Part shown: piece after piece, positions 26,508 through 36,388 of the stretch
How the letters are laid out: each line of letters opens with the position of its first letter
Numbering within the stretch: the stretch's first letter is position 1
NCBI GenBank assembly: GCA_002709505.1
Contig: PARB01000026.1
Location: 1 to 46,418, forward strand
Origin: Paracoccaceae bacterium
GTDB taxonomy: Bacteria > Pseudomonadota > Alphaproteobacteria > Rhizobiales > Stappiaceae
Length of the DNA: 46,418 bases
Direction of reading: 5' to 3'
Translations under genes and position numbers: made by a program
The notes under the pieces: model-generated
What the model saw: the letters and a program-made list of their open reading frames with translations, nothing else
What the model was told of the DNA's origin: nothing
Databases searched by the model: none

Positions 26508-29267
26508 TCACCCCTTGCCGTCTCTGGCCGCTTCGCGCTTCAGCCGGTAGAGCGCTTCCAGCGCCTCGCGCGGCGTCATGTCGTCGGGATCGATCTCGGC
26601 CAGGGCGTCTTTCACGGCGTCGCGTTTCGGGGTCGCAGGCGCGGGAGCGGGCGGCGTCATGGCGGCGAACAGCGGCAGGTCGTCGATCGCCTGTTTCGCC
26701 GGCGTTTGCCGGTCCTGTTCCTCAAGTTGCGCCAGAACCGCGCGGGCGCGGTCGATCACGGAGGCCGGAAGCCCGGCGAGTTTCGCCACCTGGATGCCGT
26801 AGGACCGGTCGGCCGCACCCGCGACGATCTCGTGCAGGAAGACGACCTCGCCCTCCCATTCCTTGACGCGCACCGTCGCGTTCGACAGGCGCGGCAGCCG
26901 CGCCGATAGCGCCGTCAGCTCGTGGTAATGCGTGGCGAACAGCGCGCGCGCCCGGTTGGTCTCGTGCAGATGCTCGATCGCCGCCCATGCGATCGACAGG
27001 CCGTCGAAGGTCGAGGTGCCGCGGCCGATCTCGTCCAGGATGACCAGCGCCCGCTCGCCCGCCTGATTGAGGATCGCGGCGGTCTCCACCATTTCCACCA
27101 TGAAGGTGGAGCGTCCGCGCGCCAGATCGTCGGCGGCGCCCACGCGGGAAAACAGACGGTCGACGATGCCGATATGCGCGCGCGCCGCCGGCACGAAGGC
27201 GCCCATCTGTGCGAGAACGGCGATCAGTGCGTTCTGGCGCAAGAAGGTCGACTTGCCGGCCATGTTCGGACCGGTGACCAGCCAGATGCGGCCGCCGTCC
27301 TCGCCCTCGCCCGGACCGAGGTCGGCATCATTGGCGACGAAGCCCTCGCCGCTCGTCTGTTTCAGCGCCCGTTCCACCACCGGATGGCGCCCGCCCGAAA
27401 TGTCGAAGGCGAGACTGTCATCGACCAGCGGGCGGGTGTGATTGTCCTCTTCCGCAAGATCGGCAAGGGCCGCGGCCACATCGAGAACCGAAAGACCGTC
27501 GGCCACTCCCTTGATCGCATCGGCGCGGGCAAGCACATCGTCGCACAGCCGCTCGAAGGCCGCCGTCTCGAGCGCCAGCGCGCGTCCGGCCGCATTGGCG
27601 ATGCGGCTTTCCAGATCCGCCAGGTCCGGCGTGGTAAAGCGCATGGCGCCGGCCATGGTCTGGCGATGGATGAAGCGCGCCGGGTCGCCGGTGAGCTTGT
27701 CGGCGTGCGCCGCAGGGACCTCGATGAACCAGCCGAGCACATTGTTGTGCTTGATCTTCAGCGCCCGGACCGCGAGTTCCTCGCACAGGCTGCCTTGAAG
27801 CTGCGCGATCACCTTGCGGCTGTCGTCCCTGAGCCGGCGCAATTCGTCCAGCTCCTCGATGTAGCCCTCGGCGATGAAATTGCCGTCGCGGGCGAGAAGC
27901 GGCAGATCGTCCTTCAGCGCCCGGGCAAGATCCGCGCCGAGATCGCGCGGGGCGGCGTCGATGCGCGCCAGCGCCGCCTCGAGCTCTTCTTCTTCCAGAC
28001 GGCCGTCGTCGCCGCGCGGGACCAGTGCCGCGATTTCCAGTGCGGCCTGAAGCCCCTGGGCGAGCGCCAGAAGATCGCGCGGACCGCCCCGGTTGAGCGA
28101 GATGCGCGACAGCGCGCGGGCCATGTCCGGCACCTGTTTCAGCTGGGACCGCAGGCGTTCGCGCAGATAGGTGTCGGCGTGAAACCGGGCAACCGCGTCC
28201 TGCCGGCGGCGGATTTCGGCGACATCGGTCAGCGGACTGGCAAGCCGGGAGGCGAGAAGCCTGGAGCCGGCGCCGGACACCGTGCGGTCGATGACGGAGA
28301 GCAGCGAGCCGGTGCGTTCGCCCGACAATGTGCGCATCAGTTCCAGATTGGCGCGCGTCGCCGGATCGATGAGCATGCGCGCGCCGGCGCCTTCGCGCGC
28401 CGGAGGGTCGAGCGGCGCGCGGTCGCCGAACTGGGTCTTTTCCACATAGGCGAGCGCACCGGCGGCAGCCGTGGTTTCCAGCCGGGTAAACTGGCCGAAG
28501 GCCTCCAGCGTCGCGACGCCGTAATAGTGCGCCAGCCGGTCGGCGGCGGTCGCGCCGTCGAACAGGCTGCGTGGCACGGGCGAGAGCGACGCCGGGCTTT
28601 CCTCCAGCAGCGCGCGCAGGGCGGGGTCGTCGAGCAGCGTGTCGGCGACGACGATCTCGCGCGGGTCGATGCGGGCGAGATCGGCGGCAAGCCGCGCGCC
28701 CTCGCTCGTCGCCACCTTGAAGGCGCCGGTGGAGATGTCGACCCAGGCAAGCGCATAGGCGGTGTCGTCGTCGAGCGATCCGTTGCGACCGCGCGCCAGC
28801 GCCAGCAGGAAATTGTTGCGCGAAGCGTCCAGCAGGCGCTCTTCGGTCAGCGTTCCGGGGGTGACGAGCCGCACGACCTCCCGGCGGACGACCGACTTGG
28901 AACCGCGTTTCTTTGCTTCGGCCGGATCCTCGGTCTGTTCGCAGACGGCGACCCGGAAGCCCAGCGAGATCAGTTTTTGCAGATAGTCGTCGGCCGCATG
29001 CACCGGCACCCCGCACATGGGGATATCCTCGCCCAGATGCTTGCCGCGCTTGGTCAGCGTGATACCGAGCGCCCGCGAGGCGTCTTCCGCGTCCTGGAAG
29101 AACAATTCGTAGAAGTCGCCCATGCGATAGAACAGCAGGCAGTCGGGATTGGCGGTCTTGATCTCGATATATTGCGCCATCATCGGCGTCGGCTGCGCCA
29201 GGGCGGCTTGCGCGCGCGCCGGTTCCGCGTCCTTGCCGGTCCGGGGTTCGCCTGCCTGCTCGACCAT
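26508..29267 (-). CDS. mutS: DNA mismatch repair protein MutS
   Basis: MutS recognises mismatches and loads MutL. The 919-residue protein has the mismatch-contact motif in [15 protein letters not shown] near residue 50 (Phe-x-Glu of GDFYELF), the connector and lever domains, and the C-terminal ATPase with Walker [11 protein letters not shown] (near residue 670), [15 protein letters not shown], and THYHELT. Start at 29267 gives MVEQAGEP; the frame is open a further 27 codons upstream. Length is slightly above 855 because of N- and C-terminal extensions, as in other alphaproteobacteria. It is divergent from maeB. Confidence 0.96.
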   Translation of the reverse strand: MVEQAGEPRTGKDAEPARAQAALAQPTPMMAQYIEIKTANPDCLLFYRMGDFYELFFQDAEDASRALGITLTKRGKHLGEDIPMCGVPVHAADDYLQKLISLGFRVAVCEQTEDPAEAKKRGSKSVVRREVVRLVTPGTLTEERLLDASRNNFLLALARGRNGSLDDDTAYALAWVDISTGAFKVATSEGARLAADLARIDPREIVVADTLLDDPALRALLEESPASLSPVPRSLFDGATAADRLAHYYGVATLEAFGQFTRLETTAAAGALAYVEKTQFGDRAPLDPPAREGAGARMLIDPATRANLELMRTLSGERTGSLLSVIDRTVSGAGSRLLASRLASPLTDVAEIRRRQDAVARFHADTYLRERLRSQLKQVPDMARALSRISLNRGGPRDLLALAQGLQAALEIAALVPRGDDGRLEEEELEAALARIDAAPRDLGADLARALKDDLPLLARDGNFIAEGYIEELDELRRLRDDSRKVIAQLQGSLCEELAVRALKIKHNNVLGWFIEVPAAHADKLTGDPARFIHRQTMAGAMRFTTPDLADLESRIANAAGRALALETAAFERLCDDVLARADAIKGVADGLSVLDVAAALADLAEEDNHTRPLVDDSLAFDISGGRHPVVERALKQTSGEGFVANDADLGPGEGEDGGRIWLVTGPNMAGKSTFLRQNALIAVLAQMGAFVPAARAHIGIVDRLFSRVGAADDLARGRSTFMVEMVETAAILNQAGERALVILDEIGRGTSTFDGLSIAWAAIEHLHETNRARALFATHYHELTALSARLPRLSNATVRVKEWEGEVVFLHEIVAGAADRSYGIQVAKLAGLPASVIDRARAVLAQLEEQDRQTPAKQAIDDLPLFAAMTPPAPAPATPKRDAVKDALAEIDPDDMTPREALEALYRLKREAARDGKG

Positions 29268-29461
29268 GCTCGCGACCTTCGTGTTCGGGTAGCGGGTGCC
29301 GCATCCACCCTTGTCCTGTGGTGAGGACGTTCTAGCGCGGTTTAGCAAATCGGCGGAAGGGTTTCAGCCCGGGGCGATGCCATGGCGGGTTGAGTGCTGT
29401 ATTTGCAGGGGATAATGTCTGCCTCCGCTTTTCATGGGCGGCAGGGCAATTGGAGGGCTAT

Positions 29462-31744
29462 ATGCCGACGACGGACAAATCGGGCAAGAGCAATGTGAGC
29501 TTCACGGAACAGGAGGCGCTGCAGTTTCACCAGCAGGGCCGCCCGGGCAAGCTGGAGATCACGCCGACCAAGCCCATGGCCACCCAGCGCGATCTCTCGC
29601 TGGCCTATTCGCCCGGCGTCGCCGTGCCGGTGCTGGCCATCGCCGAAGACCCTTCGCGCGCCTTCGACTACACCACGCGGGGCAATCTGGTCGCGGTGAT
29701 TTCCAACGGCACCGCGATCCTCGGCCTCGGCAATCTCGGCGCGCTCGCCTCCAAGCCGGTGATGGAAGGCAAGGCGGTGCTGTTCAAGCGCTTCGCCGAT
29801 GTCGACAGCATCGATCTGGAAGTCGACACCGAGGACGTCGATGCCTTCGTCAATGCGGTGCGCTACCTCGGTCCCTCCTTCGGCGGCATCAACCTTGAGG
29901 ACATCAAGGCGCCGGATTGTTTCATCATCGAGCAGCGCCTGCGCGAACTGATGGACATCCCCGTCTTTCACGACGACCAGCACGGAACGGCGATCATTGC
30001 CGTCGCCGGCCTGATCAACGCCATGCATCTGACCGGCCGCACGCCGGCGGACACGCGCATCGTCTGCAACGGCGCGGGGGCTGCCGGCATTGCCTGCATC
30101 GAGCTCGCCAAGGCCATGGGCGTGCCGCATGACAACATCATTCTCTGCGACACCAAGGGCGTGATCTACAAGGGCCGCACCGAGGGCATGAACCAGTGGA
30201 AGTCCGCCCATGCGGTGGAGACGGAGGCGCGCAGCCTCTACGACGCGCTCAAGGGCGCGGACGTCTTCCTCGGCGTGTCGGTCAAGGGCGCGCTCACCGA
30301 GGACATGCTGCGGGTGATGGCACCGAACCCGGTGATCTTCGCCATGGCCAATCCGGACCCGGAAATCACCCCGGAAGAGGCCCATCGCATCCGCGACGAC
30401 GCCATCGTAGCAACCGGGCGGTCCGACTATCCCAACCAGGTCAACAACGTCCTCGGCTTTCCCTATATCTTCCGCGGGGCGCTGGACGTTCAGGCAACCA
30501 CCATCAACGATGCGATGAAAGTGGCCTGCGCCGAGGCGCTGGCCAAGCTCGCCCGCGAGGAAGTGCCCGACGAAGTGGCAGCCGCCTATCGCGGATCGCG
30601 GCCGAAGTTCGGACCCGAGTACATCATTCCGGTTCCCTTCGATCCGCGCCTGATCTCGACGATCCCGCCGGCGGTGGCCCAGGCGGCGATGGACACGGGC
30701 GTCGCCCGCCGTCCGATCGTCGACATGGAGGCCTATCACCACCAGCTCTCCGCCCGCCGCGATCCCGTCGCCGGCACGCTGCAGCGCATCTTCTCCAAGG
30801 TCCGCCAGCAGCCCAAGCGCGTGGTCTTCGCCGAAGGCGAGGAAGAGCCGGTGATCCGCGCGGCGGCAAGCTTCGTTGCCCAGGGGCTGGGCGAGGCGAT
30901 CCTGATCGGCCGCGAGGACGAGATCCGCGAGGCGGCGACCGGCGCCGGCATCGACATCGAGCGCGCCGGCATCTCGATCCACAACGCCAGGCTCTCCAAT
31001 CGCAACAGCGACTATGCCGAGTTCCTCTACGGCCGGCTGCAGCGCCGTGGCTACCTGCAGCGCGACTGCCAGCGGCTCGTGAACAACGACCGCAACTACT
31101 GGGGCGCGATCATGGTCGCGCGCGGCGATGCGGATGCCATGGTGACGGGCCTGACCCGCAATTACTCCGTCGCGCTCGACACCGTGCGCAACGTGATCGA
31201 CACCAAGCCCGGCCACCGGGTGATCGGCGTGTCGCTGGCGCTGTGCCGGGGTCGCACGGTGCTCGTCGCCGATACCGCCGTGATCGACATGCCGACATCC
31301 GAGGAACTGGCCGACATCGCGGAAGAGGCCGCCCATGTGGCGCGCCGGCTCGGCTATGAGCCGCGTGTCGCCATGCTGGCCTATTCCACCTTCGGCCACC
31401 CGCGCGGCGAGCGGTCGGAAAAGGTGATCGAGGCGGTGAAGATCCTCGACCGGCGCCGGGTGGATTTCGAGTATGACGGCGAGATGGGCGCGGATGTCGC
31501 GCTCAACATGGACAAGATGGGAGCCTATCCCTTCTGCCGTCTGACCGGTCCGGCCAATGTGCTGATCATGCCGGCGTTCCACTCCGCCTCCATCTCGACC
31601 AAGATGCTGCAGGAGCTGGGTGGCTCGACGGTGATCGGCCCGCTGCTCGTGGGTCTCGACAAGCCAGTGCAGATCCTGCCCATCGGCGCCAAGGACAGCG
31701 ATATCGTCAACATGGCGGCGATTGCCGCGTATAATGTGACGTGA
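29462..31744 (+). CDS. maeB: NADP-dependent malic enzyme with phosphotransacetylase-like tail
   Basis: MaeB converts malate to pyruvate and CO2 with NADP. The 760-residue protein has the N-terminal malic domain ([49 protein letters not shown]), a Rossmann domain with [15 protein letters not shown], and beyond about residue 430 a phosphotransacetylase-like domain ([29 protein letters not shown]), which in this family is regulatory rather than catalytic. The start at 29462 has a good TTGGAGGG ribosome-binding site. It is followed by trpF after 82 bp. Confidence 0.95.
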   Translation: MPTTDKSGKSNVSFTEQEALQFHQQGRPGKLEITPTKPMATQRDLSLAYSPGVAVPVLAIAEDPSRAFDYTTRGNLVAVISNGTAILGLGNLGALASKPVMEGKAVLFKRFADVDSIDLEVDTEDVDAFVNAVRYLGPSFGGINLEDIKAPDCFIIEQRLRELMDIPVFHDDQHGTAIIAVAGLINAMHLTGRTPADTRIVCNGAGAAGIACIELAKAMGVPHDNIILCDTKGVIYKGRTEGMNQWKSAHAVETEARSLYDALKGADVFLGVSVKGALTEDMLRVMAPNPVIFAMANPDPEITPEEAHRIRDDAIVATGRSDYPNQVNNVLGFPYIFRGALDVQATTINDAMKVACAEALAKLAREEVPDEVAAAYRGSRPKFGPEYIIPVPFDPRLISTIPPAVAQAAMDTGVARRPIVDMEAYHHQLSARRDPVAGTLQRIFSKVRQQPKRVVFAEGEEEPVIRAAASFVAQGLGEAILIGREDEIREAATGAGIDIERAGISIHNARLSNRNSDYAEFLYGRLQRRGYLQRDCQRLVNNDRNYWGAIMVARGDADAMVTGLTRNYSVALDTVRNVIDTKPGHRVIGVSLALCRGRTVLVADTAVIDMPTSEELADIAEEAAHVARRLGYEPRVAMLAYSTFGHPRGERSEKVIEAVKILDRRRVDFEYDGEMGADVALNMDKMGAYPFCRLTGPANVLIMPAFHSASISTKMLQELGGSTVIGPLLVGLDKPVQILPIGAKDSDIVNMAAIAAYNVT

Positions 31745-31826
31745 TCCCCGTCCCGGCGTGTCGGACAGGGGTCGGCACGCCGGGACACCGCATCTCTCGC
31801 GACGATATCGGAAAGCGACAGGAAAC

Positions 31827-32537
31827 ATGGCGCAAGGCCTGATCAAGATCTGCGGTCTGTCGACCGACGCGACGCTGGAGGCGGCGATTGCCGCCGGTGC
31901 CGGCATGATCGGGCTCGTCTTCTTCGAGAAGAGCCCGCGTCATGTGGATCTGGAGACCGCCGCCCGGCTCGCCGATCTGGCGCGCGGGAGGACCGAGATC
32001 GTTGCGCTTACCGTCAATGCAGATGACGCGATGATCGACGCGATCATGGCCCGCGTGCGTCCCGACTGGCTGCAATTGCACGGATCGGAAACGCCTCAGC
32101 GCTGCGCCGACCTCAAGGCACGCCACGGCGTCAGGATCATGAAGGCGCTGGGCATCCGCGAGGCCGATGACATTCGCGCGGCCCTGCCCTATGTGGGGCA
32201 TGTCGACCGGCTGCTGTTCGATGCCAAGCCGCCAAAGGGGGCGGATCTGCCCGGCGGCAACGGCGCGAGCTTCGACTGGGCGCTGTTGCAGGGCCTTGAC
32301 CTTGGCGTTCCGCTCATGCTTTCCGGAGGGCTCGATCCGCGAAGCGTGGCCGATGCGATCCGCATCGGCGGGCTGGCCGATGTCGACGTATCCTCCGGCG
32401 TGGAGCGCGCGCGCGGGGAAAAGGACGAAGATCTCATTCATGCGTTCGTGGCGGCGGCACGCCAGGGCGCAACCGACAGGCCCGCCGGGGACATGCCGAC
32501 CCCCGGGCGACTGGCGCAACAAGGACGGACCGCATGA
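31827..32537 (+). CDS. trpF: Phosphoribosylanthranilate isomerase TrpF
   Basis: TrpF isomerises N-(5-phosphoribosyl)anthranilate in tryptophan synthesis. The 236-residue (beta/alpha)8 protein has the catalytic cysteine in IKICGLSTD (residues 6-14), [33 protein letters not shown] with the general acid aspartate, and [21 protein letters not shown] ribosome-binding site precedes the ATG at 31827. A 25-residue C-terminal tail ([14 protein letters not shown]...) extends beyond the usual end. The stop overlaps the trpB start as ATGA. Confidence 0.95.
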   Translation: MAQGLIKICGLSTDATLEAAIAAGAGMIGLVFFEKSPRHVDLETAARLADLARGRTEIVALTVNADDAMIDAIMARVRPDWLQLHGSETPQRCADLKARHGVRIMKALGIREADDIRAALPYVGHVDRLLFDAKPPKGADLPGGNGASFDWALLQGLDLGVPLMLSGGLDPRSVADAIRIGGLADVDVSSGVERARGEKDEDLIHAFVAAARQGATDRPAGDMPTPGRLAQQGRTA

Positions 32538-33748
32538 CCATCCATCCCAACACTTACCGCTCGGGTCCCGACGAACGCGGCCATTTCGGCATTTTCGGCG
32601 GCCGCTATGTCGCCGAGACGCTGATGCCGCTGATTCTCGACCTGGAGCAGGCCTATAAGGACGCCAAGGCCGACCCGGCCTTTCAGGCGGAGGTCGACAA
32701 CCTCAACACCCATTACACCGGCCGGCCCTCGCCGCTCTATTTCGCCGAGCGCCTGACCGAGGAGCTTGGCGGCGCCAAGATCTACTTCAAGCGCGACGAG
32801 CTGAACCACACCGGCAGCCACAAGATCAACAATTGCCTCGGGCAGATCCTGCTGGCGAAGCGCATGGGCAAGACGCGGATCATCGCGGAGACCGGCGCGG
32901 GGCAGCATGGCGTCGCCACCGCCACCGTCTGCGCGCGCTTCGGCCTGCCCTGTGTCGTCTACATGGGCGCGACCGACGTCGAGCGGCAGAAGCCGAACGT
33001 GTTCCGCATGAAGCTTCTGGGCGCGGAGATCGTTCCGGTGACGGCCGGCGCCGGCACGCTGAAAGACGCGATGAACGAGGCGCTGCGCGACTGGGTCACC
33101 AATGTCGAGGACACCTACTATCTGATCGGCACGGCGGCGGGGCCGCATCCCTATCCGGAGATGGTGCGCGACTTCCAGTCGGTGATCGGTGCGGAAACGC
33201 GCGAGCAGATGCTGGCCGCCGAAGGCCGCCTGCCCGATGCGCTGGTCGCGGCCGTCGGCGGCGGTTCGAATGCCATCGGCCTGTTCCACCCCTTCCTCGA
33301 CGACCCGGGCGTGGAGATCTACGGCGTCGAGGCGGGCGGCAAGGGGCTTGAGGGCGAGGAACATTGCGCCTCGCTCAACGCCGGCAAGCCAGGCGTGCTG
33401 CACGGCAACCGCACCTATCTGCTGCAGGACGACGACGGCCAGATCCTGGAAGGCCATTCGATCTCGGCCGGGCTCGATTATCCCGGCATCGGGCCGGAGC
33501 ACTCCTGGCTCAAGGAAAGCGGCCGGGTGACCTATCTGCCCGTCACCGACACGGAAGCGATGGAGGCGTTCAAGCTGCTGACGCGGGTGGAGGGCATCAT
33601 TCCAGCACTCGAGCCGGCTCATGCGCTGGCACAGGTGATGAAGCTCGCCCCGACGATGGCGAAGGACAAGATCATCGTCATGAACCTGTGCGGACGCGGC
33701 GACAAGGACGTCTTCACCGTCGGCAAGATGCTGGGCTACGATCTCTGA
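32534..33748 (+). CDS. trpB: Tryptophan synthase beta chain
   Basis: TrpB condenses indole with serine using PLP. The 404-residue protein has the PLP lysine in [10 protein letters not shown] (near residue 97), the glutamate in [12 protein letters not shown], the phosphate-binding GGGSNAIG, and [16 protein letters not shown]. It is a TrpB1-type protein, which normally partners TrpA. It overlaps trpF by four bases. An intrinsic terminator begins 29 bp after its stop, and trpA, which usually follows, is missing from this position and from the rest of the window. Confidence 0.96.
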   Translation: MTIHPNTYRSGPDERGHFGIFGGRYVAETLMPLILDLEQAYKDAKADPAFQAEVDNLNTHYTGRPSPLYFAERLTEELGGAKIYFKRDELNHTGSHKINNCLGQILLAKRMGKTRIIAETGAGQHGVATATVCARFGLPCVVYMGATDVERQKPNVFRMKLLGAEIVPVTAGAGTLKDAMNEALRDWVTNVEDTYYLIGTAAGPHPYPEMVRDFQSVIGAETREQMLAAEGRLPDALVAAVGGGSNAIGLFHPFLDDPGVEIYGVEAGGKGLEGEEHCASLNAGKPGVLHGNRTYLLQDDDGQILEGHSISAGLDYPGIGPEHSWLKESGRVTYLPVTDTEAMEAFKLLTRVEGIIPALEPAHALAQVMKLAPTMAKDKIIVMNLCGRGDKDVFTVGKMLGYDL

Positions 33749-33776
33749 TCGGCACTGCCTGGACTGAAAATCTGCA

Positions 33777-33807
33777 AAAGGCGGCGGGGCGATCCCGCCG
33801 CCTTTTT
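33777..33807 (+). terminator. Strong intrinsic terminator after trpB
   Basis: A 12-bp perfect stem, AAAGGCGGCGGG / CCCGCCGCCTTT, with a 5-base loop GCGAT is followed by further Ts (TTTTT in total). It is the best intrinsic terminator in the window on the + strand and closes the trpF-trpB transcript. Confidence 0.92.
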
Positions 33808-34162
33808 CATATCTTCCGACCGCGCCCGAAAGACGACGGCGGAGCCTCTGGCCTTTGTGGGGACCGGACGGCGGCCGGGCCGTGCAGTCCCTGGATCGCC
33901 CTGCGGTCGATGACAGGCGCCTTGCGCGTCCGCGCCCACGGCTCGCGGATCGCGAAACCTCCGGCCGTTGGTTCGGGGTGACGCAGCCGGCCGGATGGCC
34001 CGGCATTCTTGATCCGGAGAGATCTTTGCGGCGGCGTCCACGAGCGTTTCGGCCGCGCTTCCGGCGCAGCGCTTCCGGCGAACGGCAGCGCGAAAAACCA
34101 TTGCCTCACCTCGGCGGATCGGCTATCCCTCGGTCCGGTTCGGCGCAGCTTCGCGCCGAGAG
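33808..34162. other. Gene-free stretch between trpB and the tRNA-Arg scar
   Basis: No supported gene in these 355 bp. Open frames on the minus strand here have Arg/Ala-rich, shadow-like composition. A hairpin CGGCGC-AGCTTC-GCGCCG (34141-34158) lies directly before the partial tRNA. The promoter for the original tRNA-Arg should be here. Confidence 0.4.
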
Positions 34163-34207
<45 letters not shown>

Positions 34208-34308
34208 TGTCAAGTCTGGTGGTGGCTGATGGTAGTGGAAAAAGGAAGTTACTAAACAGTGGCTTGAGCGAATGTCGGGTTCGCTCTTCAAGGAGCCGAA
34301 AATCTCGC

Positions 34309-34327
34309 GTAAGCATGGCGTAAGCAT
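34309..34327 (+). repeat. Direct repeat GTAAGCAT x2, left of tRNA-Arg
   Basis: GTAAGCAT at 34309-34316 and again at 34320-34327, 11 bp start to start. The complementary pattern appears on the other side of the tRNA in inverted orientation. The spacing of one helical turn suggests protein-binding arms, for example of a tyrosine integrase. Confidence 0.6.
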
Positions 34328-34341
34328 CTCGCGAACGGTAT

Positions 34342-34418
34342 GCACCCGTAGCTCAGCTGGATAGAGCGCCGCCCTCCGAAGGCGGAGGCCAGAGGTTCGA
34401 ATCCTCTCGGGTGCGCCA
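34342..34418 (+). tRNA. tRNA-Arg(CCG)
   Basis: A full cloverleaf of 77 bases with encoded CCA: acceptor GCACCCG / CGGGTGC, D arm GCTC/GAGC, anticodon stem CCGCC / GGCGG with loop CTCCGAA (anticodon CCG, reads CGG), variable AGGCC, T arm AGAGG-TTCGAAT-CCTCT. It follows the 5' fragment of the same tRNA by about 135 bp and is flanked by the inverted TGCTTAC repeats. Confidence 0.97.
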
Positions 34419-34468
34419 CTTTTCTCCATAAAATCAGCATATTAAAAATTTCCATGAATCGGGAAATA

Positions 34469-34487
34469 GTGCTTACGAGGTGCTTAC
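34469..34487 (+). repeat. Direct repeat GTGCTTAC x2, right of tRNA-Arg
   Basis: GTGCTTAC at 34469-34476 and 34480-34487, 11 bp start to start: the near reverse complement of the repeats at 34309. Similarity of the two sides extends on to an ATTTT-rich tail (GATTTTCGG on the leftward strand, CATTTTGCGG here), so the tRNA sits in the centre of an imperfect inverted repeat. Confidence 0.6.
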
Positions 34488-34564
34488 GTGGCCATTTTGC
34501 GGAAGCAAGCGGCTCACTCGGGCGCGCTGAAAAGTGCATCGACCCGTTCGGTTCCGATGTGCCT

Positions 34565-34592
34565 GTGGGTTCGAATCTCACGTGCCCCAGCA
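34565..34592 (+). other. tRNA 3'-end-like fragment (T arm plus acceptor strand)
   Basis: GTGGG-TTCGAAT-CTCAC forms a 5-bp T stem with a 7-base TTCGAAT loop and is followed by seven bases GTGCCCC, then AGCA. No matching 5' GGGGCAC is found nearby, so it is at most the 3' end of a second tRNA, such as would be left as an attachment-site core. It could be chance. Confidence 0.4.
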
Positions 34593-34603
34593 ATCAGAGC
34601 CCG

Positions 34604-35369
34604 ATGGAGCGCGGTCCGAACGATTCGACAACTCAGTATATTCCGTTCGACGACCAGATGGTGGCGGTCCGCTACGATCCGGCTGAAAACCGGATTTCGC
34701 TTCTGGGATCGACGCCGATCGCCTTTCGCGGCCGCACTGGAACAACGCCCACAATTGTCGAGGCGGGCGGGCGCCGCCTCGTCGTGGCCGTGGGCGCGCG
34801 CTGCGCCGTGGAAGATGTCAGGATGGGCGCGATCCGCTGTGATCGTCAGGACCGTTCGGCTTCACGGCTGGTCGCGTTGCCGCTTCCGGTTTATCCCCCC
34901 CGCGCCGCTGATATCGGATCTGCCAGATTTCATCGACACAATCGAGAATTCGCCGGCCGCGCTCGACGACCAAGATCGTCGTCGCCAACTATTCCAGATA
35001 TACGCCGGATGGACCGGAAGACGGCGAGTCCGACCGCGCCACCGGTATCGCGATTATGCAATGGGATGAGACTGCCGGGAATTCCAAGCTCGCCTGGGCG
35101 CGTGAGGATCTCCAGATCAGCGGAGTAACGACGATCAGTGAACCCCAAGGCTCGTTTACGGGTCGGGAAGTTAACCCGACCGCCGGATCTGGTTCTACGG
35201 TCTACGCCTGTCGGACGGGGCCACCGCCCTTCGCGTGCTGATCGGTCCAAACTAGAAGGACGGGGACGAGGCGGGTATTTTCGACGCCGGAAACAATACT
35301 GTGATCGCCGACGATGGCTCGGCGATCTTTCCCGGCGGCGAGAGCGTGGTGCGTATACGCGACCGTTAG
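34604..35369 (+). pseudogene. Decayed gene of unknown function
   Basis: Protein-like sequence continues across three frames. Frame one runs from ATG 34604 (YIPFDDQMVAVRYDPAENR ... ALPLPV) to a seven-C tract near 34897, where it shifts to ISDLPDFIDTIENSPAALDDQ. A further shift near 34975 leads to VVANYSRYTPDGPEDGES ... LQISGVTTIS, and another near 35190 to IWFYGLRLSDGATALRVLIG, an in-frame TAG, then AGIFDAGNNTVIADDGSAIF and VVRIRDR before the final TAG at 35367. At least three frameshifts and one nonsense codon make it non-functional. I do not recognise the family. Confidence 0.68.
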
Positions 35370-35404
35370 AACAGCCGAGGGAGATTGCTTTTAGATGAGA
35401 GCTG

Positions 35405-35848
35405 TCAGCGGAGCTTGATGAGCATCCGCGACAGCGCCGCGGTCTCGTCGGTGTCGAGCTTTTCCGCGAAATGCGCCGCGATGGCTTTCCGGTAGACTGG
35501 CCACATTCGCTGTAGCAAGCCGCGCCCCGCAGAGTCGATCTTGAGAATCTGTCCGCGTCCGTCATCGGAACAATCTTCGCGCTCGATATAGCCCGCTTTT
35601 GCCAGCCGGTCGGTAAGTCTCGACATGTTGTACTGAGCCAACAGCATACGTTCCTGCAGCTGATAGGGACGCAGCCCATCGGGCCGCGCACGCTCCAACT
35701 CCAGAAGTGCGTCGTACCAGGAGAGCGGCGGCAGGTCCGCTGCCTTCAGATCAGCTTCAACCTTCGAGAGCACGGCCTGCGAGATACGGACCAGCCGCGC
35801 CCAGGCTGTCACGGTTTCATCAGAGAGATCGCGCTTTTCGTTGGGCAT
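35405..35848 (-). CDS. MarR-family transcriptional regulator
   Basis: The 147-residue winged-helix protein has the MarR layout: N-terminal helix, LSWYDALLELERA, a recognition helix in LLAQYNMSRLTDRLAKAGYIERE, the wing DCSDDGRGQILKID, and a C-terminal dimerisation helix. MarR proteins usually repress their own and a divergent gene and release DNA on binding a phenolic or electrophilic ligand or on thiol oxidation; one cysteine is visible in the wing (EDCSDD). It is divergent from doxX-gst, with palindromic sequences in the shared 93-bp promoter region. Confidence 0.9.
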   Translation of the reverse strand: MPNEKRDLSDETVTAWARLVRISQAVLSKVEADLKAADLPPLSWYDALLELERARPDGLRPYQLQERMLLAQYNMSRLTDRLAKAGYIEREDCSDDGRGQILKIDSAGRGLLQRMWPVYRKAIAAHFAEKLDTDETAALSRMLIKLR

Positions 35849-35866
35849 GTGCCTTCATACCAACAA

Positions 35867-35913
35867 GATGCAGTTGCATCAAGATTGACGGTGCATGCAT
35901 GTGCATGTATATG
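35867..35913 (+). promoter_or_regulatory. Promoter of doxX-gst with overlapping palindromic operators
   Basis: TTGACG (35885-35890), 17-bp spacer, TATATG (35908-35913) is a near-consensus sigma-70 promoter pointing to doxX. The perfect inverted repeat GATGCA-GT-TGCATC (35867-35880) lies just upstream of the -35 box, and the spacer contains a second TGCATGCA palindrome. These share the TGCAT half-site, so they are the likely operators of the divergent MarR protein. Confidence 0.72.
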
Positions 35914-35941
35914 TCGATTCATCTGCATCAAGGAGATCCGC

Positions 35942-36388
35942 ATGCTACTCGACCCCAAGATTGCGCCCTTCGCCGTCACGCTGCTGCGCGTGGCGCTGGG
36001 CGTCATGTTCATCGCGCACAGCCTGTTACTGAAGCTGTTCGTCTTCACGCTGCCGGGCACGGCCCAGTTCTTCACATCGATCGGCTTGCCGGGGTGGTTC
36101 GCCTATGTTGTTTTCGCCGCCGAGGCGGTCGGAGGGATACTTCTGGTGCTCGGTATACAGACGCGCTGGGTCGCCCTCGGCCTTGCACCGATCCTCGCCG
36201 GCGCGACCTGGGCGCATTGGGGCAACGGCTGGATGTTCGGCTACGAGAATGGCGGCTGGGAATATCCGCTTTACCTGACGCTGCTGGCCGTCTGCCAATT
36301 CATGCTCGGCGACGGACGCTACGCGCTCGTTCCCTCGCGTCCCATCGGCGCAGTCATTCCGGCACTTGCTTCGAGAGAGCGGACATGA
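35942..36388 (+). CDS. DoxX-family membrane protein
   Basis: The 148-residue protein has about four hydrophobic helices (residues about 12-32, 46-66, 69-87, 100-124) and the DoxX-family pattern LLRVALGVMFIAHSLLLK, FFAAEAVGG-like VVFAAEAVGGILLVLG and WAHWGNGWMFGYENGGWEYPLYL. DoxX proteins are small inner-membrane proteins often linked to thiol/redox stress genes; biochemical role is not settled. The start at 35942 follows a good AAGGAG ribosome-binding site. The stop overlaps the gst start (ATGA), so the two are probably coupled, under the MarR operator region. Confidence 0.9.
   Translation: MLLDPKIAPFAVTLLRVALGVMFIAHSLLLKLFVFTLPGTAQFFTSIGLPGWFAYVVFAAEAVGGILLVLGIQTRWVALGLAPILAGATWAHWGNGWMFGYENGGWEYPLYLTLLAVCQFMLGDGRYALVPSRPIGAVIPALASRERT

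Noticed and set aside
26922-29324. An 800-codon open frame on the + strand opposite mutS
   Set aside because: It is the complement of a well-conserved mutS and its translation is Arg/Gly/His/Gln-rich with no domain. Long antisense frames are common in high-G+C DNA.
29432-31906. An 824-codon open frame on the - strand opposite maeB and trpF
   Set aside because: Shadow of maeB; composition dominated by His, Arg, Asp and Gly and it spans two real genes.
33736-34101. A 121-codon minus-strand frame downstream of trpB
   Set aside because: It overlaps the trpB end and its terminator and has Arg/Ala-rich shadow composition without any motif or ribosome-binding site.
34288-34593. Minus-strand open frame across tRNA-Arg giving HPRGFEPLASAFGG-like peptide
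   Set aside because: It is the antisense translation of tRNA-Arg, a well-known source of false proteins in annotations.
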